5,493 nt of DNA, taken from NCBI GenBank assembly GCA_030623425.1, contig JAUXMA010000142.1, positions 1 to 5,493 on the forward strand, given 5' to 3'. The DNA comes from Rhodospirillaceae bacterium. GTDB taxonomy: Bacteria > Pseudomonadota > Alphaproteobacteria > Rhodospirillales > 2-02-FULL-58-16. Under the pieces are notes generated by a model, which did not search any database, had not been told where the DNA came from, and saw only the letters and a list, made by a program, of their open reading frames with translations. A program made the position numbers and the translations under genes. Shown one piece after another: positions 4,625 to 5,493 of the stretch (the first letter of the stretch is position 1; every line of letters starts with the position of its first letter).

Positions 4625-5493
4625 CTAACGTCTACGCCCCTCCACGATCACCGCCGTCTGGTCGCGGCCGTAGTAGCGCCTGGCGTAGTAAGTGAGGGTG
4701 TCCTTGAAATACCGGCCCAATTCATCGTAACCGACATTGCCATCGCCGTTGCCGTAGGGCTTGGCGTCGGCCTCGCCGCTCATGCCTTTCAGAAAGTACT
4801 TGGTGAACAGGCCGCTGGAACTGTCCTGCTCCCACGAGGCGATCTGGTTGGCGGCGCCGGCGGCAATGACGGTGATGTTTGGCGGAACGCCGGTGTCCTT
4901 GGCCTTCAGATAAATGGGGGAGGCCTTGGTGATGACCGTTCCAGCTTGGCTCGCCCCGGAGAAACATGCCTCCAGGACCACGGTCACCGACTTTGCAGGT
5001 ATCTTGCCGAGGTTCTTGTAAAGCGTCTTCAGCGGATAGCCATTGAGTTCGATGAGCGACGCCTGGGCGTCCGTCGGGACGATGTAACTGTCGCCGTCTT
5101 TTCCGCTTGGCGCGCCATGGCCGGAGTAGTAAACGAAGACCCGCGACTTTCCCGGCTTTACGTAATTGAACAATTGGCCCCTGGGGTTGGTCCCGCTGCC
5201 AAAGGTAGCGGCCATTTCAGACTGGGTGGCGTCCTTAAGGAAGATAATATTGTCTTGCTTTATTCCCAGCGCTTGGGTTGCGTATCGCTTGATCCCCTCG
5301 GCGTCGGCGTAGGCCGGGATTACGTTGGGAATATCCCTGCCCTTTCCGTAGTCGGCGTTGCCTATGATGACGGCGACATCGTCGGGCCGGGGCGGCCCCT
5401 TGGCAAAGCGCACCGTGACCGGCCTGGTGGGGAACTGCTGCTGGATCTCTTTCAAACCCGCCGTCTTCCTTGCGGGAATTTGAAGTTCTTTCA
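4625..5493 (-). CDS. Second caspase-family (peptidase C14) protein, 5' end outside the window
   Basis: The reading frame is open from its stop at 4625-4627 to the window edge, so the N-terminus is missing. The TTG at 5455 is only an internal candidate, since codons upstream (KELQIPARKTAG) continue without a stop. Numbering from that TTG, the caspase-like domain has AVIIGNADYG at 28-37, catalytic His113 in YYSGHG and Cys164 in LEACFSG, with Glu162 where most relatives have Asp. LASWE-type motif IASWEQDSSSGLFTKYFL (205-222) follows, then a degenerate EF-hand-like YGNGDGNVGYDE (234-245) lacking the first Asp. The C-terminus ends soon after YYGRDQTAVIVEG. It is a different subfamily from the convergent caspase gene and has no C-terminal extra domain. 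Many relatives have extra N-terminal modules or a signal peptide; neither can be assessed here. Confidence 0.9.
   Translation of the reverse strand, partial: KELQIPARKTAGLKEIQQQFPTRPVTVRFAKGPPRPDDVAVIIGNADYGKGRDIPNVIPAYADAEGIKRYATQALGIKQDNIIFLKDATQSEMAATFGSGTNPRGQLFNYVKPGKSRVFVYYSGHGAPSGKDGDSYIVPTDAQASLIELNGYPLKTLYKNLGKIPAKSVTVVLEACFSGASQAGTVITKASPIYLKAKDTGVPPNITVIAAGAANQIASWEQDSSSGLFTKYFLKGMSGEADAKPYGNGDGNVGYDELGRYFKDTLTYYARRYYGRDQTAVIVEGRRR

Overview
This window looks like GC-rich proteobacterial chromosome, most likely an alphaproteobacterium. That placement is inferred from codon use, the style of the caspase-family proteins and the repeat type; no marker gene is present to fix the taxon. 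It divides into an AT-rich, repeat-bracketed island (about 1-1592) and a GC-rich native-looking block (about 1600-5493).

The island holds three copies (A, B, C) of a 91-bp near-palindromic element with 27-29 bp arms and a 33-nt loop. Two copies lie left of one AT-rich gene and one lies right of it in opposite orientation. The left pair is itself enclosed by 32-bp inverted repeats ending at positions 1 and 334. The bracketed gene, on the minus strand, encodes a membrane-anchored SGNH/GDSL-type protein whose composition differs strongly from its surroundings. The simplest reading is a cargo gene inserted by, or between, REP-like/MITE-like palindromic elements; no transposase is visible.

In the GC-rich block, two minus-strand genes form a tight, translationally coupled operon (ATGA overlap, strong Shine-Dalgarno at both starts). 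The first encodes a small single-pass membrane protein that resembles the B subunits of ExbD/TolR/MotB systems. The second encodes a secreted SLT-type lytic transglycosylase. Diverging from them across about 206 bp is an exported caspase-family (peptidase C14) protein with a canonical EF-hand loop and an unclassified C-terminal domain. Converging on it, with only 16 bp between the stop codons, is a second caspase-family gene whose 5' end lies outside the window.

Taken together, the right half encodes envelope proteins: a cell-wall-cleaving enzyme, a membrane protein with a periplasmic domain and at least one exported caspase-like protease. A shared envelope or stress role is plausible but is inferred only from proximity and predicted localisation. 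No RNA genes, CRISPR arrays or recognisable transposases or integrases were seen.
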